Origin: Erythrobacter sp.
GTDB taxonomy: Bacteria; Pseudomonadota; Alphaproteobacteria; Sphingomonadales; Sphingomonadaceae
Direction: 5' to 3'
Assembly (NCBI GenBank): GCA_027311945.1
Contig: DAICXZ010000017.1
Coordinates: forward strand, 1-64,000
DNA length: 64,000 nt
Positions 1-9,269 of this stretch are shown here, one piece after another. A model generated the notes under the pieces. The model was not told where the DNA came from. It saw only the letters and a list, made by a program, of their open reading frames with translations, and did not search any database. The translations under genes were made by a program, and so were the position numbers. Within the stretch, counting starts at the first letter, position 1. Every line of letters begins with the position of its first letter.

Positions 1-1
1 A

Positions 2-61
2 GCCCAGAACCTCCGGAAACTGGCCAAGATGCGGCCCATGCCGGGCCTCGCCACCGCCTGA
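2..61 (+). mobile_element. 3' end of an IS1182-like transposase gene (partial)
   Basis: The first bases are open to a TGA at 59-61 and read AQNLRKLAKMRPMPGLATA. The AQNLRKLAK signature is typical of the extreme C-terminus of IS1182-family DDE transposases; that assignment is from memory of the family. The rest of the gene lies to the left of the window. Only 19 residues are visible, so the family call is tentative. Confidence 0.5.
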
Positions 62-322
62 GAGAGGCAGCGGCCTCACTCGCGCTCGATCCGGAACCTT
101 AAACCAGCGCAGCCAGCGGCGACTTTTTCAACGGAATAGGGTCGAAACCTGACAGTCTGCTCTGCAGGCGCGTTCAGGCAAATCCGACGGTCTGCTGCCT
201 TGTTCGCGAGGGTGCGGAGGGCGCTCATCAACGCGATGAGGCGCAATCGTTAACATTGTCGCAGGTCTGCCCTGTAACGCGTGATTCGATTTTTTTAATC
301 TTTGGGGTGCCAAGGGGCGATC
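62..322. other. intergenic stretch with probable IS right end
   Basis: The run GACTTTTTCAACGGAATAG at 120-138, about 60 bases past the transposase stop, has the look of an insertion-sequence terminus. The left end is outside the window, so the inverted repeat cannot be verified. From 145 to 300 I see no gene I recognise. The minus strand is open here but has no recognisable start or product. Confidence 0.3.
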
Positions 323-916
323 ATGTCGCCAGTTGCATTCTCGAGTCCGTTGAGAAACGTTCCAGGGACTTCCGTCGCCCCGGCGATCGGGGCCTTGGTG
401 GGCGTGCTGCTGGCAGCTTTGGGCATTCTCGGCCTGCTTTACTGGTCGACCGCATCGGCCGACGCGCTTTCGAGAGAACGGCAGCATCGATTGATCGGCA
501 ACGTACTGAGGCAGAGCGCCGCGCAGATCGCCCATGACCAGGAGAGCGTAACGGTCTGGGACGAGGCGATCCATCAGGTGCGCCGAAGCCAGTTCGATCT
601 TGAGTGGTTCGACAGCAACCTCGGAATATGGCTGCACGACTACTATGGTCATGACGGCGCCTACGTTCTCAACAGCTCGGACGAGCCACTATACAGCATG
701 CGGGGCGGCGAGCGCGGCAAACCCGAAGACTTCAATTTGTTGGGCAAAGAGGTTCTGGAACTCGTCAGAGAGTTGCGGGACAATACGCGGAATTCCGCAT
801 CGGTAGAGCTGGCCGCTGACCAGCTTAGCCCCACAGCAACTGACCTTTTGGTGGTCGACGGTCATCCATCGATTGTCAGCGTCACCCTCGCATGCACTCG
901 CCGAGAGCGAGGTTGA
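323..916 (+). pseudogene. truncated CHASE4-domain sensor (5' fragment of a probable diguanylate cyclase/phosphodiesterase)
   Basis: The reading frame starts at ATG 323 behind AAGGGG and encodes a membrane anchor near residues 18-45. A CHASE4-type periplasmic sensor region follows, with the signature VTVWDEA, then WFDSNLGIWLHDYYG and DGAYVLN. CHASE4 proteins of this form normally continue through a second membrane segment into GGDEF and EAL domains. Here the frame breaks at about base 885, just after the typical end of the CHASE4 fold (PSIVSV), and stops at 916. No GGDEF or EAL sequence follows. I infer a deletion that removed the signalling half and joined this stub to a porin gene. The stub could at most make an anchored sensor domain. 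Confidence 0.65.
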
Positions 917-1514
917 TCTCTCTGCAAATGCGGGGATCGTATCAGACTACCGATTCCGCGGGGTCAGCCTCTCGGGAAAGGAGCCAGCCGTTCAAGGTGG
1001 CATTGACCTCGAAACGGGACCATTTTTTGTTGGCACCTGGGCTTCCACCATTGCGCAATACGAAGGTGCAGATACCGAAGTCGACTTCTACGCCGGACTA
1101 CAAGGGACCCTGGGCGGGGTCATGTGGCGCGCTGGAGGTTATGGCTATCTCTACCCGCACGGCGAGGGCACGAATTACGTTGAGATGATCGCCCAAGCGG
1201 AGACATCGATGGGGCCAATCACGCTCGGGCTGGAGGGCGCCTTGGCGCCGCGCCAAGCAAACGTCGGCGAAGCAAACCTTTACGTGGGAGCTTCTTCCGC
1301 TCTCGATGTCGGCAGGGGGTGGACGGTGCTGTTGCGCGGTGGCTACGAAGATGGCTTCTACAACAGCAAATTGGATTGGGAACTCGGGGTCAGCTACACA
1401 TTAGGCATGCTCACCGGCTCGCTAGCTTACGTGGATACCAACCAAGGCGCACCCGATGAGCTGGCATCGGGGGCGCAGGGCGGCGTGATCGGTTCGTTGC
1501 TCGTGGAATTCTAA
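873..1514 (+). pseudogene. TorF-family putative porin missing its start and signal peptide
   Basis: From about base 890 the frame reads a complete mature TorF-type outer-membrane protein: EVDLSANAGIVSDYRFRGVS at the N-terminus, alternating beta-strand sequence, and a C-terminal LVEF. Family members are about 230 residues and start with a Sec signal peptide. Here only the last residues before the cleavage site (SPSHALAES) remain, and upstream sequence belongs to a CHASE4 gene in another frame. The only start in frame is TTG 873, which would not supply a signal peptide, so the product probably cannot be exported. The beta-barrel itself shows no stops, so the deletion looks recent. Confidence 0.7.
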
Positions 1515-1762
1515 GCGGAAGTGGGCGCTTGGTACTCCGAATAGGCGGCAGTTTTCGGGACGGAAGCTGCTCAGGCCGAACGGCCGAAATTAATGCGCAT
1601 TGCTGACGATCCGTTTCAGGGCATTTCATGGGCGGCTTCTGTCAGGAGCTGCCGTTCGCGTTGGCTGATCTGAACGGCCGACTATTGGTCGGGAAGCTGA
1701 CGGAAGCACGGAGAGTAAACGACCCAACAGGTCATCGATCCGCGATCAGGAAGGCCTCGCCT
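1515..1762. other. intergenic region between convergent genes
   Basis: The region separates the 3' ends of the torF remnant and phoD. I see no convincing ORF and no T-tailed hairpin. It contains short inverted segments around AGCTGCCGTTCG that resemble decayed intergenic repeat material, but nothing I can name. Confidence 0.3.
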
Positions 1763-3325
1763 TCACACGCGATGCAAGCCGGGGCGCCCCGGCTCCGTCA
1801 CGAAGCGGGCGACCTCATGCCTGGGCGAATCCGGCACCGACACGCGATCGACCGCCATCACGCGCGTGGTCCAGGCAGCGGAGGTGATATCGAAGACCTG
1901 ATAGCCGCGCTGGTCGTTTACCAGCGCGGTATGGGGATTGCGCTCATCGATGCCTTCCCACCCGACCGGCATGTCGCTGCCATCACCGCCGGAACTGATC
2001 GAGCTGCAAACATATTCGGTCGCGACGGGGGCGCTCGAGAGATCACCTTCGATCGACGGGAGAACTCCGGCATGGTGCTTGTGCACGTCGCCCGTGGCGA
2101 TCACCACATTTCCCTGCCCCTGCTCCGCAATCGAGCGGACAAGCCGCTGCCTGGCATCCGGATAGCCGCCCCACGAATCTGTGTTGATGACCCCGGCCTT
2201 GCGGCTTTCAGGATAGGCGAAGGGCATGACCATGACCTGCTGCGCCACGAGGTTCCATCGCTGTTCGCCGCGCAGGCCATGCGCCAGCCAAGCCTCCTGT
2301 TCCGTGCCGAGCATATGCGACGGGCCCTCCGCACCAGGCTGGCGACAAATCTCCGACTCCGCGGCATCGCACAGCTGATCGGTGCGATACTGCCGGGTAT
2401 CGAGCAGATGCACCCGGAGCAGGTTCCCGTAGTCAAGGCGTCGATACATGCGCAGGCGCCCAGCTTGCGGAAACTGTGCCCGCCGGACCGGCATGTTTTC
2501 GTACCACGCCTGCATCGCACCCGCCCTGCGCAAGGCGAAAACCTCTGGCGGGGTGCCGTTCTCGTCGAAGTCCCCTGCCCAGTTGTTCTCGACGTCGTGA
2601 TCGTCCCAGGTGTGCAGGAACGCCGCCGCCGCATGGGCTGCCTGAAGGTCCGGATCGCTCTTGTAGAGCGCATAACGCCGACGGTAGTCGTCGAGACTGA
2701 AAATCTCGTCGGTGTCGTGCAGACGAAGGCAGAACGGCTCGTGGTCCGCGCCCCTCGGGCAACCGCGTTGCGGCGAGTGCTCGTAAATATAGTCACCGTA
2801 GTGGAAGACGGCATCGAGTTCGCCTTCCTCCGCGAGGTGACGGTAGGCTGTGAAATAGCCTCCTTCATAGTGCTGGCAGCCGGCTACTCCCAGCCGGATC
2901 CGCTCTGCCCCGGCACCCAAGGCGGGTGCCGTTCGCACAGTGCCCACCGGGCTCTGCTCGTTGCCTGCGCGGAATCGGTACCAGTAAGGCCGGGCGGGAG
3001 CCAGACCATCCACCTCCACGTGCACCGAATGGCCCAACTCGGGCCGTGCCAGGGTCTCTCCCGATGCGAGCACCTGAGTAAACCGCTCGTCGAGAGCGAC
3101 CTGCCACCGCACGGGCACGGCAGCCATCGGCATTCCCGAGCCGGGCTCGTGCGGAGCGGGCGCAAGCCGGGTCCAGATGACGAACCCGTCCGGCAGCGGG
3201 TCGCCAGCGGCCACCCCGAGCGTGAAGAGGCCCGAGGGAAGCGGGCGCCCCCACACCGGCTGGCAGGAAAGACCGGACAGGATGGCCAGGGCGCCGGCAT
3301 TGCGGATGAGTTCGCGACGTTTCAT
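1763..3325 (-). CDS. phoD: PhoD-family alkaline phosphatase/phosphodiesterase, exported
   Basis: The 520-residue product belongs to the PhoD metallophosphatase family, which releases phosphate from phosphomono- and diesters outside the cytoplasm. It starts MKRRELIRNAGALAILSG, a twin-arginine-like leader with RR at residues 3-4. An Fn3-like PhoD N-domain follows (FTLGVAAGDPLPDGFVIWTRL), then the metallophosphatase core with FHYGDYIYEH, WDDHDVENNW and ATGDVHKHH, which carry the expected metal ligands. Length fits the family. It lies 55 bases downstream of a TBDR gene on the same strand, suggesting one transcript in which the receptor takes up a phosphorylated compound or the released product. 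No Pho box was recognised. Confidence 0.9.
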   Translation of the reverse strand: MKRRELIRNAGALAILSGLSCQPVWGRPLPSGLFTLGVAAGDPLPDGFVIWTRLAPAPHEPGSGMPMAAVPVRWQVALDERFTQVLASGETLARPELGHSVHVEVDGLAPARPYWYRFRAGNEQSPVGTVRTAPALGAGAERIRLGVAGCQHYEGGYFTAYRHLAEEGELDAVFHYGDYIYEHSPQRGCPRGADHEPFCLRLHDTDEIFSLDDYRRRYALYKSDPDLQAAHAAAAFLHTWDDHDVENNWAGDFDENGTPPEVFALRRAGAMQAWYENMPVRRAQFPQAGRLRMYRRLDYGNLLRVHLLDTRQYRTDQLCDAAESEICRQPGAEGPSHMLGTEQEAWLAHGLRGEQRWNLVAQQVMVMPFAYPESRKAGVINTDSWGGYPDARQRLVRSIAEQGQGNVVIATGDVHKHHAGVLPSIEGDLSSAPVATEYVCSSISSGGDGSDMPVGWEGIDERNPHTALVNDQRGYQVFDITSAAWTTRVMAVDRVSVPDSPRHEVARFVTEPGRPGLHRV

Positions 3326-3380
3326 TCTCGGATGCCTCGTTCTTCAGGCTGATATCGGACCGCTCGGCTATGGGAGGCGG

Positions 3381-6011
3381 TCAGTTCTTCCAGGTTATGT
3401 CGAGGAAGAACCGTCGATCCTGCGACAGGGTGTAGCGCTCCGAAAAGTACCCGTGCATCATGCTATAATCGTCCCCGAGCACGTTGTTCGCTTCCAGCTT
3501 GACGATCAGATTCTCGCGGACCGGGAAGCGCAGCGACAGATCCATCTGGCCGCGCGCCTTCAGAACATAGTCATCCTCGGGTCGGGCATTTACCGTGTTG
3601 AGATTCCGATCGGCCCAGCGATAGGCCACCCGAAACTCGCCATTGCCCGGCAGACGGAAGAAGGCGCTGCCGTTGACGATCCAGTCCGGCTGGAACAGCA
3701 GGTTGTCACGCTCAGTCTCGGTCTCGCCGGCCACGAAGGTCATGTTGGCCCACAGGCGCGCCAGGTTGAACGAGATGCCCACATTGTCGCGCAGCGGGCC
3801 GGGGAGCCAACCGATGCTGTTGTCGATCAGCGAAAACTCGATCCCCTTGAGCGAGGCGTCGGTGGCGTTGAACGGTTGGGTGACTTCGTAAGGCTGCCCG
3901 TCGATTTCGGTCTGGCTGCGCAGATTGAAGATCTCGTCATCGATCTGCTTGTAGAGGCCGCCGATGGCGACCAGCCCGCTGCCGCCGTTGAAATAGTGCT
4001 CCAGAGCCAGGTCGAAATTGCTGGACCGACGCGGCTTCAGGTCGGGGTTACCTCGCGAAATCGTCAGGTTTTCCTGATTAATGAGCTCTGCCTGCGCGAT
4101 ATCGCTGAATGCCGGACGGCCGAGAGACTTGCTGTAGGCCGCGCGCACGCGCAAGTTGTCCATCAGGTCGTAGGTAACGTTCACCGAGGGCAGGGCATAG
4201 TCGTAGCCGCCGTCGTTGGTCGCAAAGGTGCCGTTATAGACCCCGCCGACCCGCTGAGGCACATTGGCGGAATAGTCGACATTCTCGAACCGGACACCGG
4301 CGATCACGCGCGCCCGATCGGTGCCGTACATGCCCGAAGCATAGGCCGCGAGGATGGTCTCGCGGTAGCCATAATCGCTGGCGACGGAACTGGCGGTGCT
4401 GGCTGCGGCATTGACAGCGAGCTCCGGCCGTACTGTCTGGCTGAATGCGGGCAGGTCAATGTAGATCGTGGGGTAGGGATACCCGAAAGAGATTTCGTCC
4501 GGGATAAAACCGAGCGACCCCAATGGAATGGCCGGGTTGACGTAGCTCGTCGTCGTCACATCGCGGACGGCCTCCACCCTTCGGGCGTCGACGCCGACAG
4601 CCAAGCCGAAGCCATCGCTCCGGGGCGAATAGTTGTGCCGCAAATCGGCGCGGCCTTCGAAGGATTCGAAGTCCGTGTTGTTGTACTCGTCCGCCACGGA
4701 ATTGCTGTTATAGTTCGCAAGGTCCAGCATGTCTTCCGGATCGGAGAAACTGAAGGTCGGCGTCGGCTGCGACATGTCGAAGGTGATGTAGTCCGCCTTG
4801 GGACGGTAGATGAAATTGACCACCTGTTCGTTGTTGTCGAAAGTGCTCAGCCCGTAGGCTCCGCGAAGCTCGAGCGCGGTATCGTTGTCGATATCCCATG
4901 CGGCCTTCAGCAGGCTGCCGCGAAACTCGGTCTCGAACCGGTCGTAGCTGATCCATGGCCGGATGGTGTTGATCCGCAGCGTGCCGCTGGTGGGACTATC
5001 GTAAGTGCCCGCGCCGGACGTATCGACGATGAAATCGTTGAGCGTCTGGTCCTCGATCTGCTTGTAGTCGAATGCAGAGGCGGACAGGGTCACGTTGTAG
5101 GCCGGGCGGTATTCCAGACCGATGTAGCCACCGAAGAGCTGGCGGAACTTGGTATAATTGAGTGGGCGGGCACGGGTCGGAAGGGCCGCGTTGCCGTCCC
5201 AGTCCGACAGGTCAGCGGAAGCGACGGCTCCCTCGGCGGTGCGATAGACGCGCGCATTGATATTCGGCTTGGAGGCGTTCCACGATTCCTGATTGTAAAT
5301 CCCACTGACGACGATGCCGAACTGATCCTCCGCGCCGAACCGGCCCACGTAAAGGCCTTTCAGGGAGCCGCCCCAATCCGTATCGACATATTTGCCGAGG
5401 CTGCTGCGCGGGGAAACGTCGGTGGAACTCGGGCGGTAGCCGACCCTGCCGGTGACGTACCAAAGTTCCTCGCCGTCCAGAGCGCTGTAAGGCACGATAT
5501 TGGTCGCGCCACCGATCACACCGCCATCGATATCGGGTGTGAATGTCTTGAATACCTGTGTGGTGCGCGCGACCTGTGTCGGGATGAGCGCGAGATCGAC
5601 ACGGCGGCTGCCCGAGCCGTCGTTCGCGGCGGAGAACATCCCGATTCCATCGAAGGATACGAAGTTCAGATCCGGCGAGATGCCGCGGACCGAAATATAC
5701 TTCGCCGTCTGCTCGCCATAAAGCGTTTGCATGTCGTTGACGCCGGGAAGGCGGATCAGAGCCTCCGCCACCGTCTCATCCGCAAGATCGCCCGTATCAT
5801 CCTGGCTGATCGAATCGACGATACCCAGGCCCTGGCGCCGCTCGGTGATCGTCTCCTTGTTTCGCAGCGCGCTGCCGGTGACGACAATCGTATCCGACGG
5901 CGCTTCACCCGGCGCTTGGCTGTTCGCGACCTGCGCATGCGCAGTCGCTGAAACGATCAGTACGGAAACGGTCAAGGCCGAGACGGAGGTACGAAGAAAA
6001 TAGCGGTGCAT
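3381..6011 (-). CDS. TonB-dependent receptor next to phoD
   Basis: This is an 876-residue outer-membrane receptor. It has a Sec signal (MHRYFLRTSVSALTVSVLI ... AHAQ), a plug domain opening with DTIVVTGSALRNKETITERR and containing YISVRGISPDLNFVSFDGIG, then a long beta-barrel that ends in FLDITWKN. The TonB box is presumably DTIVV near residue 40. ATG 6011 follows a GAGGG with 8-base spacing. Receptors of this type in sphingomonads and Caulobacter carry bulky organic nutrients, not only iron. Pairing with PhoD suggests an organophosphate or phosphate-regulated substrate; this is inference from position only. Confidence 0.9.
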   Translation of the reverse strand: MHRYFLRTSVSALTVSVLIVSATAHAQVANSQAPGEAPSDTIVVTGSALRNKETITERRQGLGIVDSISQDDTGDLADETVAEALIRLPGVNDMQTLYGEQTAKYISVRGISPDLNFVSFDGIGMFSAANDGSGSRRVDLALIPTQVARTTQVFKTFTPDIDGGVIGGATNIVPYSALDGEELWYVTGRVGYRPSSTDVSPRSSLGKYVDTDWGGSLKGLYVGRFGAEDQFGIVVSGIYNQESWNASKPNINARVYRTAEGAVASADLSDWDGNAALPTRARPLNYTKFRQLFGGYIGLEYRPAYNVTLSASAFDYKQIEDQTLNDFIVDTSGAGTYDSPTSGTLRINTIRPWISYDRFETEFRGSLLKAAWDIDNDTALELRGAYGLSTFDNNEQVVNFIYRPKADYITFDMSQPTPTFSFSDPEDMLDLANYNSNSVADEYNNTDFESFEGRADLRHNYSPRSDGFGLAVGVDARRVEAVRDVTTTSYVNPAIPLGSLGFIPDEISFGYPYPTIYIDLPAFSQTVRPELAVNAAASTASSVASDYGYRETILAAYASGMYGTDRARVIAGVRFENVDYSANVPQRVGGVYNGTFATNDGGYDYALPSVNVTYDLMDNLRVRAAYSKSLGRPAFSDIAQAELINQENLTISRGNPDLKPRRSSNFDLALEHYFNGGSGLVAIGGLYKQIDDEIFNLRSQTEIDGQPYEVTQPFNATDASLKGIEFSLIDNSIGWLPGPLRDNVGISFNLARLWANMTFVAGETETERDNLLFQPDWIVNGSAFFRLPGNGEFRVAYRWADRNLNTVNARPEDDYVLKARGQMDLSLRFPVRENLIVKLEANNVLGDDYSMMHGYFSERYTLSQDRRFFLDITWKN

Positions 6012-6154
6012 CGTTTAAGCCCTCATGCATTCGAGTTTCAGGCCTTAGGACGATGCAGAAAGATCTTTCCGTCACGATTAAAATATTAAAGTTATGCGTC
6101 AATCTGTCAGTTTTATTACTATTCAATGAAACTTACGAACTAAATATATCCATT
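6012..6154 (-). promoter_or_regulatory. A+T-rich promoter region of the phoD-linked TBDR
   Basis: This gap is strikingly A+T-rich compared with its surroundings. On the minus strand TTGACG (6102-6097) is followed after 16 bases by TAATCG (6080-6075), a plausible sigma-70-type -35/-10 pair that would give a leader of roughly 55-60 bases before ATG 6011. The -10 match is moderate and no transcript data are available. Confidence 0.4.
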
Positions 6155-9100
6155 TTATAAATTTAAGTTCACCCCGACATACAAGTACCTTCCAACGGTG
6201 TCGTAAACGGAACCATCCTTGTATATGACGAACATGTTTGGTGGTCTTCTGTCCCACAGGTTCCGAACGCCGCCGAGGACGGAGGCATGGGGGCCGAGAT
6301 CGTGGGAAAGGAACAGGTCGTTGTAGATCATCGGGGGCACACTGTTGTCCTCGTAGGTTTCCGGCGAGGCGGCATTCACGTCATAGCGGCTGGCGCTTAT
6401 GAACCTGGTGTCGATGCCAAAGGCGGAAGCCCCAGCTTCGTAGCGAATGACGAGGTTTCCACGAAAGCGCGGATGCTGCCAGTCTCCGTGATAGCGCACA
6501 TCCCCCGATGAAATGCCCGGTGTGGTCTCCACGGTATGTTGCAGGAGCAGCGTGCCCTTGAAGCGGAACGCGAGCGTGCCACTGGCACCCGGCCAGTCGT
6601 ATCTCGCACCGAGATCGATGCCCCGCGCCAGCATCTTTGAGGCGTTTATCTGGCTGGTCTCCACGGCGACGACACGGCCATCCGCAGGATCGCGTGCGAC
6701 TGCTCTGCAGAAGATGTTGTCAATCGAGGGCAAATCGACACACAGGTTCAGCACCGTCGTGTAGTCGTGCTGCAGGATTGCGTCGGCAATCCTGATATCC
6801 CAGTAATCGACGGACGCTTCGAAGCGCGGGATCAGGCCCCGGCCCAGCACCAGGCCGATTGTCATGCTGTCGGATGTCTCCGGCCGCAGGCCAGGATTGC
6901 CGCTGGTCGTGACGAGCGGCCCGACCTTGAAGTCGCCCAGCGGCGTCGCGATGCCCAGTGCCAGGCAATTGGCGGCACGCCTTGCGCTCTGATGGTAGTC
7001 TCCGGCCTCGCAGGGGTCTGTGATCGAGCCCATCTGATAGCCGACCGCCGGTTCGTACAGCTCGCCGAAATTGGGTGCCCGCACGCTCCGCGAGCGCACC
7101 GCCCGAAGCTCCAGCCCCGCGCGCGGCGACCATGCCCCGCCAAGCTTCCAGGTGTCGGTACTGCCGATCATGCTGTAGCGCGAATGGCGATAGGCTCCCT
7201 CGATCTCGAGTCGTTCGGCGAAGGGGAGCCCCCGCAGCATCGGAACGACCAATTCCCCATAAGCCTCGGCCGCCGTGAAGGACACGTCGAGTTCGGGATG
7301 AACCCGGTATCCCGATCCATCGTAGGCAAGTTCGCTCACCAGCGGGTCGTCCAGGGTCCGCAGGGTTTCCCGCCGATGCTCGAAGCCGATAACCGCCGAA
7401 ATATCTCCATGCGGCAGGGCGAAGATCGTGCCGGTGACGTTAGCGCCCAGGATTCGCTGGGTATTGACCCGCTCCTCTTCCCTCGTGTCGAGCACGTAGC
7501 TCTTGAGCTGTGCAGTTGGCGGCGCGAGGCTGAAGATATCGAGCGGGGTGCACCCTTCCGCCCTCGCCGCGGCGCTGCGGCAGACAGGGTCGCCCGATAC
7601 CGGATCGGCCACCGCATCGCGGGCCGCCAGCCACCGCGACAACCGGGGCATATTGGTTGTCTGCACCTCGTCTGCGGTGCGGCCGTACTGGTGGAAGACT
7701 CTCCATTCCAGGCCGGGTGCAAGCGGGCCGCGGAGGGACTGTCCGAATGTAAGGCTGGCGCGATCGTGGCGCTCGCGCATCTCGGGAAAGTTGCCGAAGG
7801 TCCGAGAGATATTGAGGGTGTCCAGCCCCTCCGCGATCATGAACTGCCTAACTGCAGCAGGAACGAACGGGTTGTCGGTGCGTGCAACGGAACCGCCAGC
7901 GCCGCTGAACCAGGTCGACCGGCTGTCGTCGCGGTGCAGCGGAACGCCTGCCGTTCCATCATAGCGGGTCCGCCCGTATTCCAGATAACCGCCGAGTTCG
8001 AGGTAATCGGTCAGGTCGACCTCGGCCCGGCCGATCAGCGCCACCGCACCGAGCCCGCCGCGCAGTTGATCGGCATCGCGCAGGTTGCGTCCGTCGCCGC
8101 CATTGCCAAAGCTGAACTCGCCCGGCCACAAGGTCCTGTCGTATCCGGCAAGGCGGGGCGCACCGTTCTCGACGATGTAGGAGCGCCCGTCGTGGTGGAA
8201 GCTCGGCTCGTAGGCATAGTAGATCTGACGGAAATCGTGTGCCGTGATCTGATCCGGGATCCCGTCATTCGGCCCCGTGTCGAGCGGGTTGGGTGCATTG
8301 CGGATATAGATGTCGTATCGCTGCGAATAAGACAGCGGCGCGACCCGCGACCAGGTTCCGCCCAGCACCCATCGGCCGCCCGAAAAGGTACCGCCCGCTG
8401 TCAGCGAAGCCGTATGTTCGCTCGCGTCGCCTTCCTGCGAGATCCCGCTCTTTGCCGCGAACTCGGGCCGGTCGAGATCGAAGCGGGTGACGACATTGAC
8501 CGCGCCGGTCACGGCGTCGGCACCGTAGATTGCGGTGGCACCGCCCGTGATGATCTCGATGTGATCGACCATGGCGGCAGGGATCATGTTGATATCGACC
8601 GCGGATGACCGTGCCGAGCCCGACACCCGGCGCATCCCATCCACAAGAGTCAGGCTGCGGTTGGCCCCGAGGCTGCGCAACGAGATCGAGGCAACTCCCG
8701 CATCCCAGGGCTGGCCGAATGCCGTATTGAGGCCGCTCCCGGCGCCTACCGACGGCTCCCTGATCAGCGCGTCGTAAACCCCCGTTCGCCCGAACCTCTC
8801 CGCCTCCCTCATGTCGACCGTGCTGACGGGCATGACCGATTGCAGGTCGGGGCGGGCGATCCGGGTTCCGGTCACGACGATGGCCTGCGCCTTGCGCACG
8901 CCATCGTCGTGACCGGAAGCGGGTCCGAGAATCGCCATGCGGCCATTGAACGAACGCACCACGAGACCGGTGCCAGCGAGCAACGCTTCAAGCGCGTCAC
9001 GAACCTCCATCCGCCCACGCACTTCCCTGGTCACGCGTCCGGCGGCCTGGCTGCCTGCCACGATGATCTGGATGCCGGCCTGCCTGGCGAGGTCGCGCAC

Positions 9101-9250
9101 CCCCTCCGACGCAGACTGGACGGGAACGCTGAAGGTTCGCGTCCGCGCATTGGCATTAACGGGAGTGAGAGCCGCCACCACTATCATGAGCGCTGCCAGC
9201 CGCCGCAGCGCACAAGCCGTTCCACCACGCCATGTCATGTCGAAGACCAA
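6155..9250 (-). CDS. TonB-dependent receptor with N-terminal STN signalling domain
   Basis: The 1031-residue receptor has a signal peptide, then an STN (secretin/TonB short N-terminal) domain at about residues 38-105 (FSVPVQSASEGVRDLARQAG ... VRDALEALLAGTG). The plug opens with AIVVTGTRIARPDLQS and holds SITGGATAIYGAD-like sequence, followed by a barrel to the C-terminal VGVNLNL. An STN domain marks FecA-type transducers that pass a substrate-binding signal to a FecR anti-sigma factor. FecR and sigma genes lie immediately upstream on the same strand, completing the set. TTG 9250 is preferred as start because AGGAG lies 6 bases before it; the ATG at 9238 is too far from the site. The ligand is not apparent. 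Confidence 0.88.
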   Translation of the reverse strand: MVFDMTWRGGTACALRRLAALMIVVAALTPVNANARTRTFSVPVQSASEGVRDLARQAGIQIIVAGSQAAGRVTREVRGRMEVRDALEALLAGTGLVVRSFNGRMAILGPASGHDDGVRKAQAIVVTGTRIARPDLQSVMPVSTVDMREAERFGRTGVYDALIREPSVGAGSGLNTAFGQPWDAGVASISLRSLGANRSLTLVDGMRRVSGSARSSAVDINMIPAAMVDHIEIITGGATAIYGADAVTGAVNVVTRFDLDRPEFAAKSGISQEGDASEHTASLTAGGTFSGGRWVLGGTWSRVAPLSYSQRYDIYIRNAPNPLDTGPNDGIPDQITAHDFRQIYYAYEPSFHHDGRSYIVENGAPRLAGYDRTLWPGEFSFGNGGDGRNLRDADQLRGGLGAVALIGRAEVDLTDYLELGGYLEYGRTRYDGTAGVPLHRDDSRSTWFSGAGGSVARTDNPFVPAAVRQFMIAEGLDTLNISRTFGNFPEMRERHDRASLTFGQSLRGPLAPGLEWRVFHQYGRTADEVQTTNMPRLSRWLAARDAVADPVSGDPVCRSAAARAEGCTPLDIFSLAPPTAQLKSYVLDTREEERVNTQRILGANVTGTIFALPHGDISAVIGFEHRRETLRTLDDPLVSELAYDGSGYRVHPELDVSFTAAEAYGELVVPMLRGLPFAERLEIEGAYRHSRYSMIGSTDTWKLGGAWSPRAGLELRAVRSRSVRAPNFGELYEPAVGYQMGSITDPCEAGDYHQSARRAANCLALGIATPLGDFKVGPLVTTSGNPGLRPETSDSMTIGLVLGRGLIPRFEASVDYWDIRIADAILQHDYTTVLNLCVDLPSIDNIFCRAVARDPADGRVVAVETSQINASKMLARGIDLGARYDWPGASGTLAFRFKGTLLLQHTVETTPGISSGDVRYHGDWQHPRFRGNLVIRYEAGASAFGIDTRFISASRYDVNAASPETYEDNSVPPMIYNDLFLSHDLGPHASVLGGVRNLWDRRPPNMFVIYKDGSVYDTVGRYLYVGVNLNL

Positions 9251-9269
9251 GACGTTCTCCTGATCAGCG

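Noticed and set aside
1600-1720. A dispersed intergenic repeat family shared by 1.6 kb, 13.4 kb and 40.0 kb
   Set aside because: Short words such as AGCTGCCG recur, but I could not align the segments over a useful length, so I do not call a repeat.
1628-3352. Long plus-strand open frame (574 codons) opposite phoD
   Set aside because: The minus strand encodes a clear PhoD with all metal motifs. The opposing frame has no recognisable domain and arises from G+C-rich codon bias.
3177-5951. Very long plus-strand open frame (924 codons) opposite the first TBDR
   Set aside because: The receptor on the minus strand has signal peptide, plug and barrel motifs. The antisense product is rich in Val, Arg and Asp with no domain, the usual mirror of a receptor gene.
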